64,000 bases of DNA. It comes from DAINBT01 sp036732785 (GTDB taxonomy: Bacteria; Planctomycetota; Phycisphaerae; Sedimentisphaerales; SM23-30). Made by a program: the position numbers and the translations under genes. Under the pieces are notes generated by a model. The model saw nothing but the letters and a program-made list of their open reading frames with translations. It had not been told where the DNA came from and searched no databases. The stretch is from the NCBI GenBank assembly GCA_964537505.1, contig CAZICK010000001.1, forward strand, positions 1-64,000. The letters run 5' to 3'. The stretch's first letter is position 1, and each line of letters begins with the position of its first letter. This document shows positions 45,589-54,513 of the stretch, one piece after another.

Positions 45589-47349
45589 ATGGTGCGTACA
45601 GAATCAATAGGGCAAATTTTACTACGCCAGACGGCTCTCACCGCCGAGCAGCTCGATCAGGCTCTACGCCTGCAGCAGACACGCCGGCCCCGGCAGGAAC
45701 TCGGCCGAATACTTATCGAAGAGGGCTTCATCATGCCCACTCAACTCTATCAGGCCCTGGCCACGCAGTGGGACATCCCTTATTTGGATGCCATCTCTCC
45801 GGATGATCTCAAGGACGAATTGGTAAAACAACTACCGCTCGAATTCCTCAAAAAACATTCCATGGTGCCGATCACCGATAAACAACAGCACGTTACCATT
45901 GCCGTTGCCGACCCTCTTAACACAGAGGCTTATGATGCGGTATCGAATCTGCTCGGACGTTATTGTCCGAGAGTTATATGTCCGCCCGGAGAAATCGAAC
46001 AGGCCATCAGCCGTTGTTACTATCACGAACTTGATCCAAACAGCCGGGACGATAATAAAAAAACAGAAAAACGCTTTCCCGCCGCCAGCCCCGCAAACAC
46101 GACGGGCCAGACCAGACTGGAGGACTTGCTTAACATTGACCGGCAAACGCCTATCGTCAAACTGGTCAATACTATTTTGTTCCAGGCGGTCAATAATCGG
46201 GCCAGTGACATTCACATTGAACCTTACGAAAACGAAGTAAAAATCCGTTTTCGGGTCGATGGCGTACTGCACGATGTCTTCACTCCAGTCAAAAGCCAGG
46301 TTGCCGCTTTGATCTCACGCCTGAAGATCATGGCCAATCTCAACATCGCCGAGCACCGACTGCCACAGGATGGTCAAAGCCGAATCAGGATCGGCACAAA
46401 GGAACTGGACATTCGCGTCTCGATTATTCCCACTTCCGGCGGAGAACGCGTCGTCCTGAGACTGCTGGATAAAGGCGGGCATGGACTGACACTGGAGCAA
46501 ATCGGTTTCGCTCCGGACATTAAGGATCGTTTCAAAAACCTGATCCATTCTCCGCACGGCATCATTTTGCTGACCGGCCCTACCGGCAGCGGCAAAACCT
46601 CTTCGCTTTATTGCGCCATCAACGAACTCAACACGCACGAGCGAAACATCCTCACTGTGGAAGACCCTATCGAATACCAGTTACCCGGGGTGGGCCAAAT
46701 GCAGGTAAAGCCCAAGATCAATCTTAACTTTGCCAACTGCCTGCGACATATTCTCCGGCAGGACCCCGATGTCATTATGATCGGCGAGATCCGCGACATC
46801 GAAACTGCACAGATCGCCATTCACGCCTCGCTCACCGGACATCTGGTCCTCAGTACCCTGCACACCAACGATTCCGCTTCCGCCGTTTCCCGGTTGGCCG
46901 ATATGGATATCGAACCGTATCTGATCTCCTCATCGCTGATCGCGATAATGGCTCAGCGACTCTTACGGGTCATTTGCCCGGATTGCAAAACTCCATGTAC
47001 GACCGAGCACAATCTGCAAAACCTTACAGACTCTCACCAGGAGTATATGGATACGCAATTTTACACGGGCGCCGGATGCGATCGGTGTTTCCAAACCGGC
47101 TACTTCGGCAGAACCGGGATATTCGAACTGCTGGTAGTCGATGAAGACATAAAAGAACTGATCGCCAGGCAGGCCCCGGCCCACGTTATCAAAGGAACAG
47201 CCCTCAAAAAAAACATGCGCACTTTACGCGACGACGGTTTGCGTCAGGCCATGGCCGGCGTTACCACGCTCGAAGAAGTATTAAGGGTCACCCAGGACAA
47301 AACTACTCCGGATATAAGGACCACCGAACATGTCCCAACCGGATCATAA
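45589..47349 (+). CDS. gspE: Type II secretion ATPase GspE
   Basis: A 586-residue ATPase of the GspE/PilB family. An N-terminal GspE_N domain (about 1-150) is followed by a Ser/Lys-rich linker, the N2 domain (VNNRASDIHIEPYENE) and the C-terminal motor with Walker A GPTGSGKTSS, VEDPIEYQLPG, DPDVIMIGEIRD and HLVLSTLHTND. Two CxxC pairs (CPDC, CDRC) form the zinc subdomain. It drives pseudopilus assembly. It overlaps gspF by 20 bases. Confidence 0.93.
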   Translation: MVRTESIGQILLRQTALTAEQLDQALRLQQTRRPRQELGRILIEEGFIMPTQLYQALATQWDIPYLDAISPDDLKDELVKQLPLEFLKKHSMVPITDKQQHVTIAVADPLNTEAYDAVSNLLGRYCPRVICPPGEIEQAISRCYYHELDPNSRDDNKKTEKRFPAASPANTTGQTRLEDLLNIDRQTPIVKLVNTILFQAVNNRASDIHIEPYENEVKIRFRVDGVLHDVFTPVKSQVAALISRLKIMANLNIAEHRLPQDGQSRIRIGTKELDIRVSIIPTSGGERVVLRLLDKGGHGLTLEQIGFAPDIKDRFKNLIHSPHGIILLTGPTGSGKTSSLYCAINELNTHERNILTVEDPIEYQLPGVGQMQVKPKINLNFANCLRHILRQDPDVIMIGEIRDIETAQIAIHASLTGHLVLSTLHTNDSASAVSRLADMDIEPYLISSSLIAIMAQRLLRVICPDCKTPCTTEHNLQNLTDSHQEYMDTQFYTGAGCDRCFQTGYFGRTGIFELLVVDEDIKELIARQAPAHVIKGTALKKNMRTLRDDGLRQAMAGVTTLEEVLRVTQDKTTPDIRTTEHVPTGS

Positions 47350-48610
47350 CAACATGGACAAATTCTGCCGTGCTTCTCAAAGCGATCAACCGCCGGTGGT
47401 CACCATAATTGACCCACCTGTCCGCTATGACGTTGACGCCGGAGAAGAAAATACAGATGTATTTTCCAGTCCCCATCCCGTTCCTGAAGATACTTGCCCC
47501 AACGGCAATAAACTGGATTCATCCGCCGGACCTGCCGACGAAACTGACTCGACCGGAAGGATCAAACCCAGGGACCTTTGCGTAATCACCAGGCAGTTGG
47601 CCACACTCTTACACGCCGGTATGCCGCTTGTACCTGCACTGGCGGCCATCACCGAACAACTCCAGGTGCCCGGCAAAAACACCCACGCAAACCTAAAAGC
47701 TCAGATAATCCAACAGATCACCGATCGCGTCAGAAACGGTGCTTCGCTGGCTGACGCTTTACGCAAACATCCCGGCACATTCTCCAACCTGTTTATTAAT
47801 ATGGTCTATGCCGGCGAGACTGGCGGCGTCCTCGAAGAAGTACTTGTAAAGCTGGCCGATATGCTGGAAAAACGAACCAGACTTATCGGCAAGGTCAAAG
47901 CCGCCCTTACCTATCCCGCCCTGATGACCGTTGCCGCCGTCGGCGTGGTTATCTTTCTGATGGCGTTTGTCGTTCCCGGCATCGCCAACATATTCCTCGA
48001 TATGAACCATTCGCTTCCCTGGCCGACCACTATGCTCATTTGCATCAGTACATTTCTCAAAACCTATCTGCTGCTGATCGTCATTATTGTTTGTATTTTT
48101 ATCTTTGCCGTCGGCAGTTACCTTAAAACCGAAACAGGCAAAATGAAATGGGATCGGTTTAAGTTGAAACTGCCTCTGGCAGGTCAGCTATTTCTCAAAA
48201 TAGAAACCATACGCCTGACACGCACCTTGGGCATAATGATCTCCAGCGGCATCCCCATCCTGGAGGCCCTCGATATCGCCAAAGGAGTCGTCCAAAACAG
48301 CTTCATCGCCGCTGCGATGAATGACCTCGCTGATAACATCGGCAAAGGAAACGCCATCGCCGATTCGATCAAAAAAACCGGCTTGTTCCCGCCCATTATC
48401 TACCACACCATCTCTATCGGCGAAATGAGCGGAAACGTCGATGAACAGCTTATCAATATTGCACAGGTATATGATAATGAAATAGAATTAACCGTCCGAT
48501 CTCTCACCTCGGTGATCGAACCGGCGGTCTTACTGATAATGGGTCTGGTGGTCGGCTTTATCGTACTGGCCATGCTGCTGCCCATATTCGAGATCAACCA
48601 GATGATTTAA
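47330..48610 (+). CDS. gspF: Type II secretion platform protein GspF
   Basis: A 426-residue inner-membrane protein with two GspF domains (about 85-215 and 295-420). LCVITRQLATLLHAGMPLVPAL opens the first, and MVYAGETGGVLEEVL and ISIGEMSGNVDEQL are the conserved turns. Membrane segments are clear around residues 205-225 and at the C-terminus. The N-terminal 80 residues are a Pro/Asp/Ser-rich stretch without a fold, where most homologues have an ordered cytoplasmic lead. An ATG at 47354 is an alternative start. It links GspE to the pseudopilus base. Confidence 0.92.
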   Translation: MSQPDHNNMDKFCRASQSDQPPVVTIIDPPVRYDVDAGEENTDVFSSPHPVPEDTCPNGNKLDSSAGPADETDSTGRIKPRDLCVITRQLATLLHAGMPLVPALAAITEQLQVPGKNTHANLKAQIIQQITDRVRNGASLADALRKHPGTFSNLFINMVYAGETGGVLEEVLVKLADMLEKRTRLIGKVKAALTYPALMTVAAVGVVIFLMAFVVPGIANIFLDMNHSLPWPTTMLICISTFLKTYLLLIVIIVCIFIFAVGSYLKTETGKMKWDRFKLKLPLAGQLFLKIETIRLTRTLGIMISSGIPILEALDIAKGVVQNSFIAAAMNDLADNIGKGNAIADSIKKTGLFPPIIYHTISIGEMSGNVDEQLINIAQVYDNEIELTVRSLTSVIEPAVLLIMGLVVGFIVLAMLLPIFEINQMI

Positions 48611-48624
48611 CGGAGTTAGAAAAA

Positions 48625-49062
48625 ATGAAAAATTACCATCAACAAACAGCAAAAGCGTTCACCCTGCTCGAACTTATGATCGTCATAGTAATCATGGGTA
48701 TGTTGGCAACAATCGTTATGCCCAAGATACTAAACCGACCCGAACAGGCCCGGCGCACCAAGGCCACCGTGGAAATCAAAAACATTGAAGCGGCACTCGC
48801 GCTGTTCAACACCGACACCAGGCGATTTCCCACAACATCAGAGGGATTGGCGATCTTGGCATCAGAATCCAACCTCTCGATCGAAGGCTACCAGCCGGAC
48901 GGATATCTCCCCAGGGTCCCTGTCGATCCATGGGGAAAACCTTATATTTACATCAGCCCGGGTGTACATGGCAAAAATTACGATCTGGAATCTTATGGCA
49001 AAGACGGTGAAGACGGCGGCGCCGGCGACGACGCCGACATCGAAAACTGGAACATCAATTAG
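48625..49062 (+). CDS. gspG: Major pseudopilin GspG
   Basis: A 145-residue major pseudopilin. AFTLLELMIVIVIMGMLATIVMPKIL is the prepilin helix after the cleavage site (an Ala rather than Gly appears just before FTLLE). The C-terminal domain holds the GspG calcium-loop region (VPVDPWGKPYIY, then YGKDGEDGG). It polymerises into the pseudopilus that pushes substrates through the secretin. Confidence 0.93.
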   Translation: MKNYHQQTAKAFTLLELMIVIVIMGMLATIVMPKILNRPEQARRTKATVEIKNIEAALALFNTDTRRFPTTSEGLAILASESNLSIEGYQPDGYLPRVPVDPWGKPYIYISPGVHGKNYDLESYGKDGEDGGAGDDADIENWNIN

Positions 49063-49152
49063 TTACTGTTACCCAAACAAAAACTTGTCATCCACGCAAG
49101 GTAACCTGTCATTCCCGCGAAGGCAGAACACTAAGCGAAGCGGAGAGCCACA
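49063..49152. repeat. Interspersed-repeat-like spacer between gspG and gspI
   Basis: This gap carries CCTGTCATTCCCGCGAAGGC, a sequence type commonly found in dispersed intergenic repeats. A related fragment (CTTTCGCTGGAATGACAGAG) lies near 57330 and another at 58430-58533. The ribosome-binding site and start of gspI follow directly, so the repeat abuts coding DNA. Confidence 0.4.
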
Positions 49153-49566
49153 ATGGCGAATCCAGTATTTTGGCGCAAAAACAATGCCTTCACACTTATC
49201 GAAGTCATAGCCGCCCTGGCGGTCGTAGCCATCGCTATGGTTGCGCTTATACGTCTGCACCTTATCAGCATCAACATGACCGACAGTACCGACGTAAGCA
49301 CCCAGGCCACATTACTGGCCCAGGAAAAAATGACCGCTGCTTTGTCGGACGCCTTGTCTGACCGCCCCACCGTCTCCCAGAGTGGCGCCATCCGACAGAA
49401 CAACCGGCAATTCAATTGGCAAAGTCAAATCACCGACCTCCATCTGCCGCAATTGGACGGCAGCGATCTCACCGGGCTACGCCGCCTCCGTATGGATGTC
49501 AGTTGGAAACAGGGCCACCATGACAAACACGTAACCCTGACCACCTATGTTGCCAAACAAAACTAA
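49153..49566 (+). CDS. gspI: Minor pseudopilin GspI
   Basis: A 137-residue minor pseudopilin. The N-terminus MANPVFWRKNNAFTLIE leads into VIAALAVVAIAMVALIRLHL; the Glu at +5 and LAQEKM stretch match GspI. The ATG follows CGGAGAG. It belongs to the GspI-J-K tip complex that starts pseudopilus assembly. No gspH gene is present between gspG and gspI, where it often sits. Confidence 0.88.
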   Translation: MANPVFWRKNNAFTLIEVIAALAVVAIAMVALIRLHLISINMTDSTDVSTQATLLAQEKMTAALSDALSDRPTVSQSGAIRQNNRQFNWQSQITDLHLPQLDGSDLTGLRRLRMDVSWKQGHHDKHVTLTTYVAKQN

Positions 49567-49568
49567 CC

Positions 49569-50288
49569 ATGAAAAGACAAACTCAAAAAAATATCAGGAA
49601 CACCGGCTTCACACTGATTGAGATCACTATATCCATCGCGATCCTGATGATCATAGTCTCGGTTGTGTACGGAACCTATTTCGCCACCTCCCAATCGGTT
49701 CTTCGATGCAACAGAAAGATAGTCCGCTCCACCGACGCCCGCTCGGTTCTGACCAGAATGACACGCCAGATACGATGTGCCTACCGACGAACCGCACCCC
49801 AAAAAGCTCCAACCGTATCATCCATAAATCATACCCAATCTGTCAGCCCGGACGATTCTCCCACTTACCTGGCCGGCGACGCCGCCGACAACGACGGCAT
49901 AATCCTGCGCCTCATCACTACCGCCCCGATATTTTACGAACAAGATTCATACAGTGGACTTTTCGAAGCTGCCTACAAATATGATTCCATACAAGGCATC
50001 CTGTTTTATTCTCAGCGAAAATATATACCCGAACAAAAAAACAGTACCGCCGAGAGCGAAACCTGGCTGCCAATTGCCGAAAACGTCGAATCAATAGAAT
50101 TGTCTTTTTACGACGGTCGCCGCTGGCACGATCAATGGAACTCACGGGACGACGGCAAACTGCCGCACGCAGTCAAAATAAACATTGTTTTTGCTGACGA
50201 AAATTCCGGCTCGACCAGCTTTTCCACCGCCGCCTATGTAAATTGTCACCAGCCGGCCCAAGTATATATCGCTCAACAGAAACCGTAA
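49569..50288 (+). CDS. gspJ: Minor pseudopilin GspJ
   Basis: A 239-residue minor pseudopilin. TGFTLIEITISIAILMIIVSVVYGTYF is a canonical prepilin site (Gly before Phe, Glu at +5). The head includes the GspJ segment IELSFYDGRRWHDQWNS near the end. It begins 2 bases after gspI, indicating coupling. With GspI and GspK it forms the pseudopilus tip. Confidence 0.9.
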   Translation: MKRQTQKNIRNTGFTLIEITISIAILMIIVSVVYGTYFATSQSVLRCNRKIVRSTDARSVLTRMTRQIRCAYRRTAPQKAPTVSSINHTQSVSPDDSPTYLAGDAADNDGIILRLITTAPIFYEQDSYSGLFEAAYKYDSIQGILFYSQRKYIPEQKNSTAESETWLPIAENVESIELSFYDGRRWHDQWNSRDDGKLPHAVKINIVFADENSGSTSFSTAAYVNCHQPAQVYIAQQKP

Positions 50289-50296
50289 TAAAAAAT

Positions 50297-51391
50297 ATGA
50301 AGCACGAACACAAACATATAGCACATAACCGGGGTTTTGTACTCATAACGGTACTATTGATAGTGGTTTTATTGACAGCCCTGCTATTGGAGTTCAACTA
50401 TGCTTCACGCACGCATCTGCAGGCCGCTGACAGTTTCTCTACTCGTCTGCAGGCCCTGAATTGCGCCAGGGCCGGATTGAATATCGCCATTGCCGCCATA
50501 AATAAAAACCCCGACATTCGCACCAACCGCACTTTACGCGGTATGCTCGCGGGCTTATCTGTTTATGATATTGACCCCGGCCGATGCAGCCTCGAGCTTA
50601 CCGAAGAAAACGGTAAAATAAACATCAATATGCTCAGGGACCGCAGCGGCCGTCTCGACCAGGTCAGAATCAATCAACTATTGCGACTGATCGATCTGCT
50701 CAATCAGAACATACGCAAACACTCCAATTGTCCGCTCATCGGTTACAGTCTCGCTCCCGCCATTATCGATTGGACCGATCCTGACGAGCAGGTTACAGTC
50801 TTGCCTTTTGTAAGTCGTGAAAACATCGGAGCCGAGTCGGACTATTACAAGACCACGCCGACCCCCTGCAAGTGTAAGAATCAGCCTTTCGAAATCCTTG
50901 AAGAACTTTCATTGGTCAGAGGTATGACCGCTGAAATCCTTCACGGCAAAACCCTCAAAAACAATGAAGCCTTCCAAAACGATGGACCCTTCCAGAACGA
51001 TGGACCCTTTCAGAACGACGAACAAAATTCAACCGACGCCCTTAGCGATTATCTAACCGTCTGCGGCGACGGAAAAATCGACATCAATTGTGCCCCGGCC
51101 CTGGTGATTCAATCGCTTTCCGAACATATCGATCCGGCCTTGGCTCAGATGGTTGTCGATCAGCGAAAGGACCAGCCGTTTTCCAGCATTGCACAACTGC
51201 GGGATTTCCCCGGTCTCTCGTCCGTCGCGATTCCTGCCATAGCCGAAATGCTAACTACAGATCCCACAGACAGATACTACAAAATAACAGCTTCCGGCAG
51301 TGTAAACCAAATTTGCGCGACTATTACCGCCATAATTAAAACAAACTCAGTCTCTCAAAATACCGAAATAATACTGTATAAGGAATTGTAA
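50297..51391 (+). CDS. gspK: Minor pseudopilin GspK
   Basis: A 364-residue large minor pseudopilin read from ATG 50297. The N-terminal helix NRGFVLITVLLIVVLLTALLLEF is typical for GspK, which lacks the +5 Glu, and ALNCARAGLNIAIAAI follows. The later region contains GKIDINCAPALVIQSL and a T2SSK helix-hairpin repeat (FSSIAQLRDFPGLSS). A tandem hexapeptide (FQNDGP three times) is inserted around residues 225-242. GspK caps the pseudopilus tip. Confidence 0.9.
   Translation: MKHEHKHIAHNRGFVLITVLLIVVLLTALLLEFNYASRTHLQAADSFSTRLQALNCARAGLNIAIAAINKNPDIRTNRTLRGMLAGLSVYDIDPGRCSLELTEENGKININMLRDRSGRLDQVRINQLLRLIDLLNQNIRKHSNCPLIGYSLAPAIIDWTDPDEQVTVLPFVSRENIGAESDYYKTTPTPCKCKNQPFEILEELSLVRGMTAEILHGKTLKNNEAFQNDGPFQNDGPFQNDEQNSTDALSDYLTVCGDGKIDINCAPALVIQSLSEHIDPALAQMVVDQRKDQPFSSIAQLRDFPGLSSVAIPAIAEMLTTDPTDRYYKITASGSVNQICATITAIIKTNSVSQNTEIILYKEL
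50969..51022 (+). repeat. In-frame 18-base tandem repeat inside gspK
   Basis: Three 18-base units (50969-50986, 50987-51004, 51005-51022) encode AFQNDG, PFQNDG and PFQNDE. Units differ at few positions and stay in frame, so copy-number change would alter the protein without shifting frame. Confidence 0.85.
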
Positions 51392-51448
51392 AATTGTGCG
51401 CAAAATAGTCGAGAAATGTATCATATACAGATCAGTATCTACCCTGTA

Positions 51449-51511
51449 TGGTGCCGGCCCTTGCCGGTTTGGTACCGGTTTTTACCTGTTTGGTGCCGGT
51501 TTTTGCCGGTT
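51449..51511 (+). repeat. 21-base tandem repeat ahead of gspL
   Basis: Three 21-base units (51449-51469, 51470-51490, 51491-51511) of the form TGGTGCCGGTTTTTGCCGGTT with a few changes lie between gspK and gspL. Each unit contains inverted CCGG-type pairs and could fold as RNA. The upstream reading of this region as an N-terminal extension of GspL is unlikely. Confidence 0.8.
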
Positions 51512-51537
51512 TGAGGGCGTTTTGTTATAGGTTTGTG

Positions 51538-53007
51538 ATGACTAAAAGATGTATCGGCATAGATTTCGACAGTTTCGGTCTTTGTGCGGTCCAGATGGCT
51601 CGTAACGGTGACCGGTTCCGTATGGAAAAGGTGTTCAGTTGCCCTATGCGCCGGGAATCCGATTCGCCCGTACAGTTGCTCCAGTCACTTCTCGGCCGAG
51701 GCGGTTTTGACAAACGCGGGGCCGTGGCTGTTTCCATGTCCCATAATGGTATCTTCTTCCGCACCATCCAAAACGGCGGTTCGACCGATAAATCGACCGA
51801 AACGAAGAAAAACACCGCTGCCAGGAACGATTTCCCTATATCTGCCGAACAAATCATCACCGCTAACTGTTTGCCCGGCAGTGATTTGCGAAGCAGAAAA
51901 ACCACGCTTGAAATCGCGGTCAGCAGAAAATCGCTGAACTGCCGGATCGAGACAGTGCGGCAGGCGAAGATGCGATGTGAGCACGTGGATGGGCCGGTTT
52001 TCGCCGTTTACGCGGCCGTGGCGGTTAACCATCCTGAGATTGCCTGCGGGACGGCTATAGTTGTTTATACGGATCATTCGCACATAATCATAGCTGTTAC
52101 GGAAAATAACGACATTCTTGCAGTCCGCAATATTCCCAATTCCGGCGGAGCCGAAACCGATAACGGTGGCAACTCAGATGAGATGGCTTCATTACTGCTG
52201 CGGGAGACAGAACTTACGTGGAGAGCGGCATTTGGCAAAAAAATTCCGGAAAATACCAACCTGGTTTTGGCTGGTCAGATAAGCCAGGATGCGGAAGTGA
52301 TCTCAGCCTTGCAGCAGGCACTTGCCTGCCGGGCTACAGTTATGAACTTGTCGGCAAATATCGATTGTTCCGATGTTTCCGAGATGAGCTATAAGTACGT
52401 AATTGCGCAAGGGTTAGCTCTGCGTGTCCTGGCGCCCAGGGATACTATCGGCATCAATCTGATCAAAGCGGCCCGGGACAAGACCGACAAGAATATCGAT
52501 ATCAAGAAACATGTCGTGGTCTCGCTGGTGCTCGTGGCGGCCCTGGCGGGTGTTTGGCTGACCGGTCTGTTTGTACGTAAGTTGCGTCTGGAAAAGGACT
52601 ACGAGAATATCAGGCAGCAGGGACGATTGGTATTTCAACAGACCGTGCCGAGCGAGCAAACGATTGTCAATGAACTGGCTCAACTGGATAGTCACTTACA
52701 GACGCTGCGGAGGGACTATGAGTATCTGGAACCCCTTGTGGGGACAGGAGTTAACCCAGTAGCGGTGCTGCACGCAATTTCGGTAAATACGCCGAGGGAA
52801 CTGAAGGTAAGTATTGAAAACCTCTCGATTACCGGGCCGATGGTGCGGATCAGTGCGGTTTGTAATGATTTTGAGACTGCCAATCGCTGGCGGAATATAC
52901 TGCGGAAGGTGCCGCAATTCGTTTCTGTAGAAGTAGTTAGCGAGCCTGCGAGAGAACCGGACAGTGATTCGATTAGTTTTGAGATATCTATAAGGACGGA
53001 GCGATAA
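51538..53007 (+). CDS. gspL: Type II secretion protein GspL (PilM-PilN-like fusion)
   Basis: A 489-residue protein read from ATG 51538. Residues 1-320 form an actin-like domain (CIGIDFDSFGLCAVQM start), followed by one membrane helix (about 330-350; HVVVSLVLVAALAGVWLTG), a coiled coil and a periplasmic ferredoxin-like domain. It equals the PilM plus PilN layout in one chain and recruits GspE to the membrane. The region before its start (51392-51537) carries the 21-base repeat and a weak ribosome-binding site. The actin-like domain is rather diverged. Confidence 0.85.
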   Translation: MTKRCIGIDFDSFGLCAVQMARNGDRFRMEKVFSCPMRRESDSPVQLLQSLLGRGGFDKRGAVAVSMSHNGIFFRTIQNGGSTDKSTETKKNTAARNDFPISAEQIITANCLPGSDLRSRKTTLEIAVSRKSLNCRIETVRQAKMRCEHVDGPVFAVYAAVAVNHPEIACGTAIVVYTDHSHIIIAVTENNDILAVRNIPNSGGAETDNGGNSDEMASLLLRETELTWRAAFGKKIPENTNLVLAGQISQDAEVISALQQALACRATVMNLSANIDCSDVSEMSYKYVIAQGLALRVLAPRDTIGINLIKAARDKTDKNIDIKKHVVVSLVLVAALAGVWLTGLFVRKLRLEKDYENIRQQGRLVFQQTVPSEQTIVNELAQLDSHLQTLRRDYEYLEPLVGTGVNPVAVLHAISVNTPRELKVSIENLSITGPMVRISAVCNDFETANRWRNILRKVPQFVSVEVVSEPAREPDSDSISFEISIRTER

Positions 53008-53009
53008 TA

Positions 53010-53534
53010 ATGCGTATCTCCAGTAGGGAAAAGCAGTTATCTATCGGATTGGCGGTTTTTGTGGGGACAGTGACGTTCTACATGGTGTTGGTAAAGCCGA
53101 GCGTGGCACGGCTGGAGACACTGGAGCGGGTGGTGCCGGAAAAGCTCGTCGCCCTGCAAGAGTTGCAAAGTCAGTGCAGACAATATGTTACGTTGCAAGA
53201 GCGGATCGGTAAACTGCAGGAACAGATCGCTTCTGGGCCAGGCGATTTTATGTTGCTGTCTTTTCTGGACGGCTTGGCCGAGGAACTCGAGCTTAAGGAT
53301 AATGTGGTTATGAAGGGCGAAACCCGCAAACTGGATGCGACCTATACGGAGGCGACCGTTACCCTTGAATTGCAACATGTTACTCTCAAAGAGCTTATGG
53401 AGTTTCTTTCGCGTTTACGCAGCGAGAATTCGCTGGTTACGATCAGTAATCTCAATATCAGCAGAGGGGATACCGGCGGTACGGACCTGCTCAATTCGAC
53501 GGTTCATGTCTCGCATTTGAGGATCGGCTCATAG
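53010..53534 (+). CDS. gspM: Type II secretion protein GspM (PilO-like)
   Basis: A 174-residue bitopic protein: one membrane helix near residues 10-27 (LSIGLAVFVGTVTFYMVLV), a coiled coil (about 35-75), and a ferredoxin-like C-terminus with VTLELQHVTLKELMEFLSRL. It starts 2 bases after gspL and is the partner of GspL in the inner-membrane platform. It ends the operon; no gspN, gspO or gspH is present in the window. Confidence 0.85.
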   Translation: MRISSREKQLSIGLAVFVGTVTFYMVLVKPSVARLETLERVVPEKLVALQELQSQCRQYVTLQERIGKLQEQIASGPGDFMLLSFLDGLAEELELKDNVVMKGETRKLDATYTEATVTLELQHVTLKELMEFLSRLRSENSLVTISNLNISRGDTGGTDLLNSTVHVSHLRIGS

Positions 53535-53555
53535 GTCAATTGAGTCCGAAAAATC

Positions 53556-53672
53556 GATGTAAGTGCTTATTTTTGGTTCGGGGAAATTGATGTAACTCCT
53601 TATTTTTCGTCAGTGGAAATGCGCATAAGTGCTTATTTTACGTTGTTGGAATTGATGTAAGTGCTTATTTTT
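53556..53672 (+). repeat. Array of four GATGTAAGTGCTTATTTTT motifs
   Basis: The 19-base motif occurs at 53556-53574, 53589-53607 (variant with AACTCCTTA), 53624-53639 (shorter) and 53654-53672, all in the same orientation and spaced 30-35 bases. A truncated fifth copy (GATGTAAGTGCTT) is at 54249. The core TAAG-TG-CTTA has dyad symmetry, which suggests a protein-binding site or hairpin loop. The intervening bases are unrelated. A variant-like GTAACTCCTTATC also lies at 24096 near the IS. Confidence 0.7.
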
Positions 53673-54308
53673 GCATAGCGATTGTAACGATTAGGCAAGA
53701 TGGGTAAGAAAAAACCGCGAAATTCGGCGAAATTTGGATGAATTCCGATGAAAAGTGATGTGGTTTGTACCATGTTTGTACCTACTTTTCACCCACTTCT
53801 TAACAGAAGTGGGTGAGTAAATGGGTAGATGAGTAAATGAGTAGATGAGGGGAAGAAAGAGGGCGGACCACTTGGGGGCGCGAACTTGGAGGGAGGCGGA
53901 GTTGGAGGGATCGCGAACTTGGGGCGGTTGCCAACAGAATTGTTGGCAACAGGGTTGTTGGAATATTGCGTAGTCGGATGGGAGAGAGTGGAGGGGTCGG
54001 AGGTCGGCGGGGGAGAAAACAGGAGGTGAAAGGTCGGGATTTTGGTTGACATCTTGGGCGTGGCGTGGTAGAAGAGTTGTGAGTTGGGGGAAGACATAGA
54101 GCATGGACGGGAAATGAGAAAGTAAAGGTATAAAAGGAGAAAAGAAAGAGGATTTCTGGCCTGTTTTGTGTTTCCGGGCCTGTACCTAGTTTTCCTGGAG
54201 AGTACAACCAGCTAATGTTGTCAACAAGATAACTGTTAAAAGTGTGGGGATGTAAGTGCTTCTATGGCAAAGAGTTATGTTTTTGGCTTAACAAAAATTG
54301 ATTTCAAT
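53673..54308. other. Low-complexity intergenic region
   Basis: Contains short degenerate tandem motifs such as GAGTAAATGAGTAGATGA (around 53814-53850) and G-rich stretches. The minus strand has frames whose translations are Pro/Ser/Thr-rich low complexity, not protein-like. No RNA gene was recognised. Confidence 0.5.
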
Positions 54309-54391
54309 GATAGTGTGATTAAATGTTTTGTTTTATTTGTTTTGATGTTAAACATCAAAACAAATAAAACAAAACATTTAATCACACTATC
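54309..54391. repeat. Perfect 83-base palindrome
   Basis: Bases 54309-54349 (41 bases, starting GATAGTGTGATTAAATG) are the exact reverse complement of 54351-54391, with a single A at 54350 between them. It is AT-rich and lacks a T-run outside the stem. It could form a cruciform or, if transcribed, a 41-bp hairpin. It lies about 170 bases ahead of the three-gene cassette. An assembly fold-back is the main alternative. Confidence 0.9.
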
Positions 54392-54513
54392 GCGATATTG
54401 GGACTTTTGGCGGCGGCAGTCGATTTTAGGCTTTCCGACTTTACTTCTAACCTATAACGTACGTTCTGACCGATATTGGTTCCAGTGGTGTTGATGTTTT
54501 TATGTTTTGCCTA

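Noticed and set aside
53556..53672. CRISPR array
   Set aside because: Copies vary in length and sequence, spacers are shorter than the usual range and irregular, and no cas gene is nearby.
53691..54207. Pro/Ser/Thr-rich minus-strand frames after the gsp operon
   Set aside because: They are translations of short degenerate repeats, lack ribosome-binding sites and overlap each other in all frames.
54264..54494. 76-codon frame running through the palindrome
   Set aside because: Most of it is the palindrome itself; no ribosome-binding site or recognisable protein.
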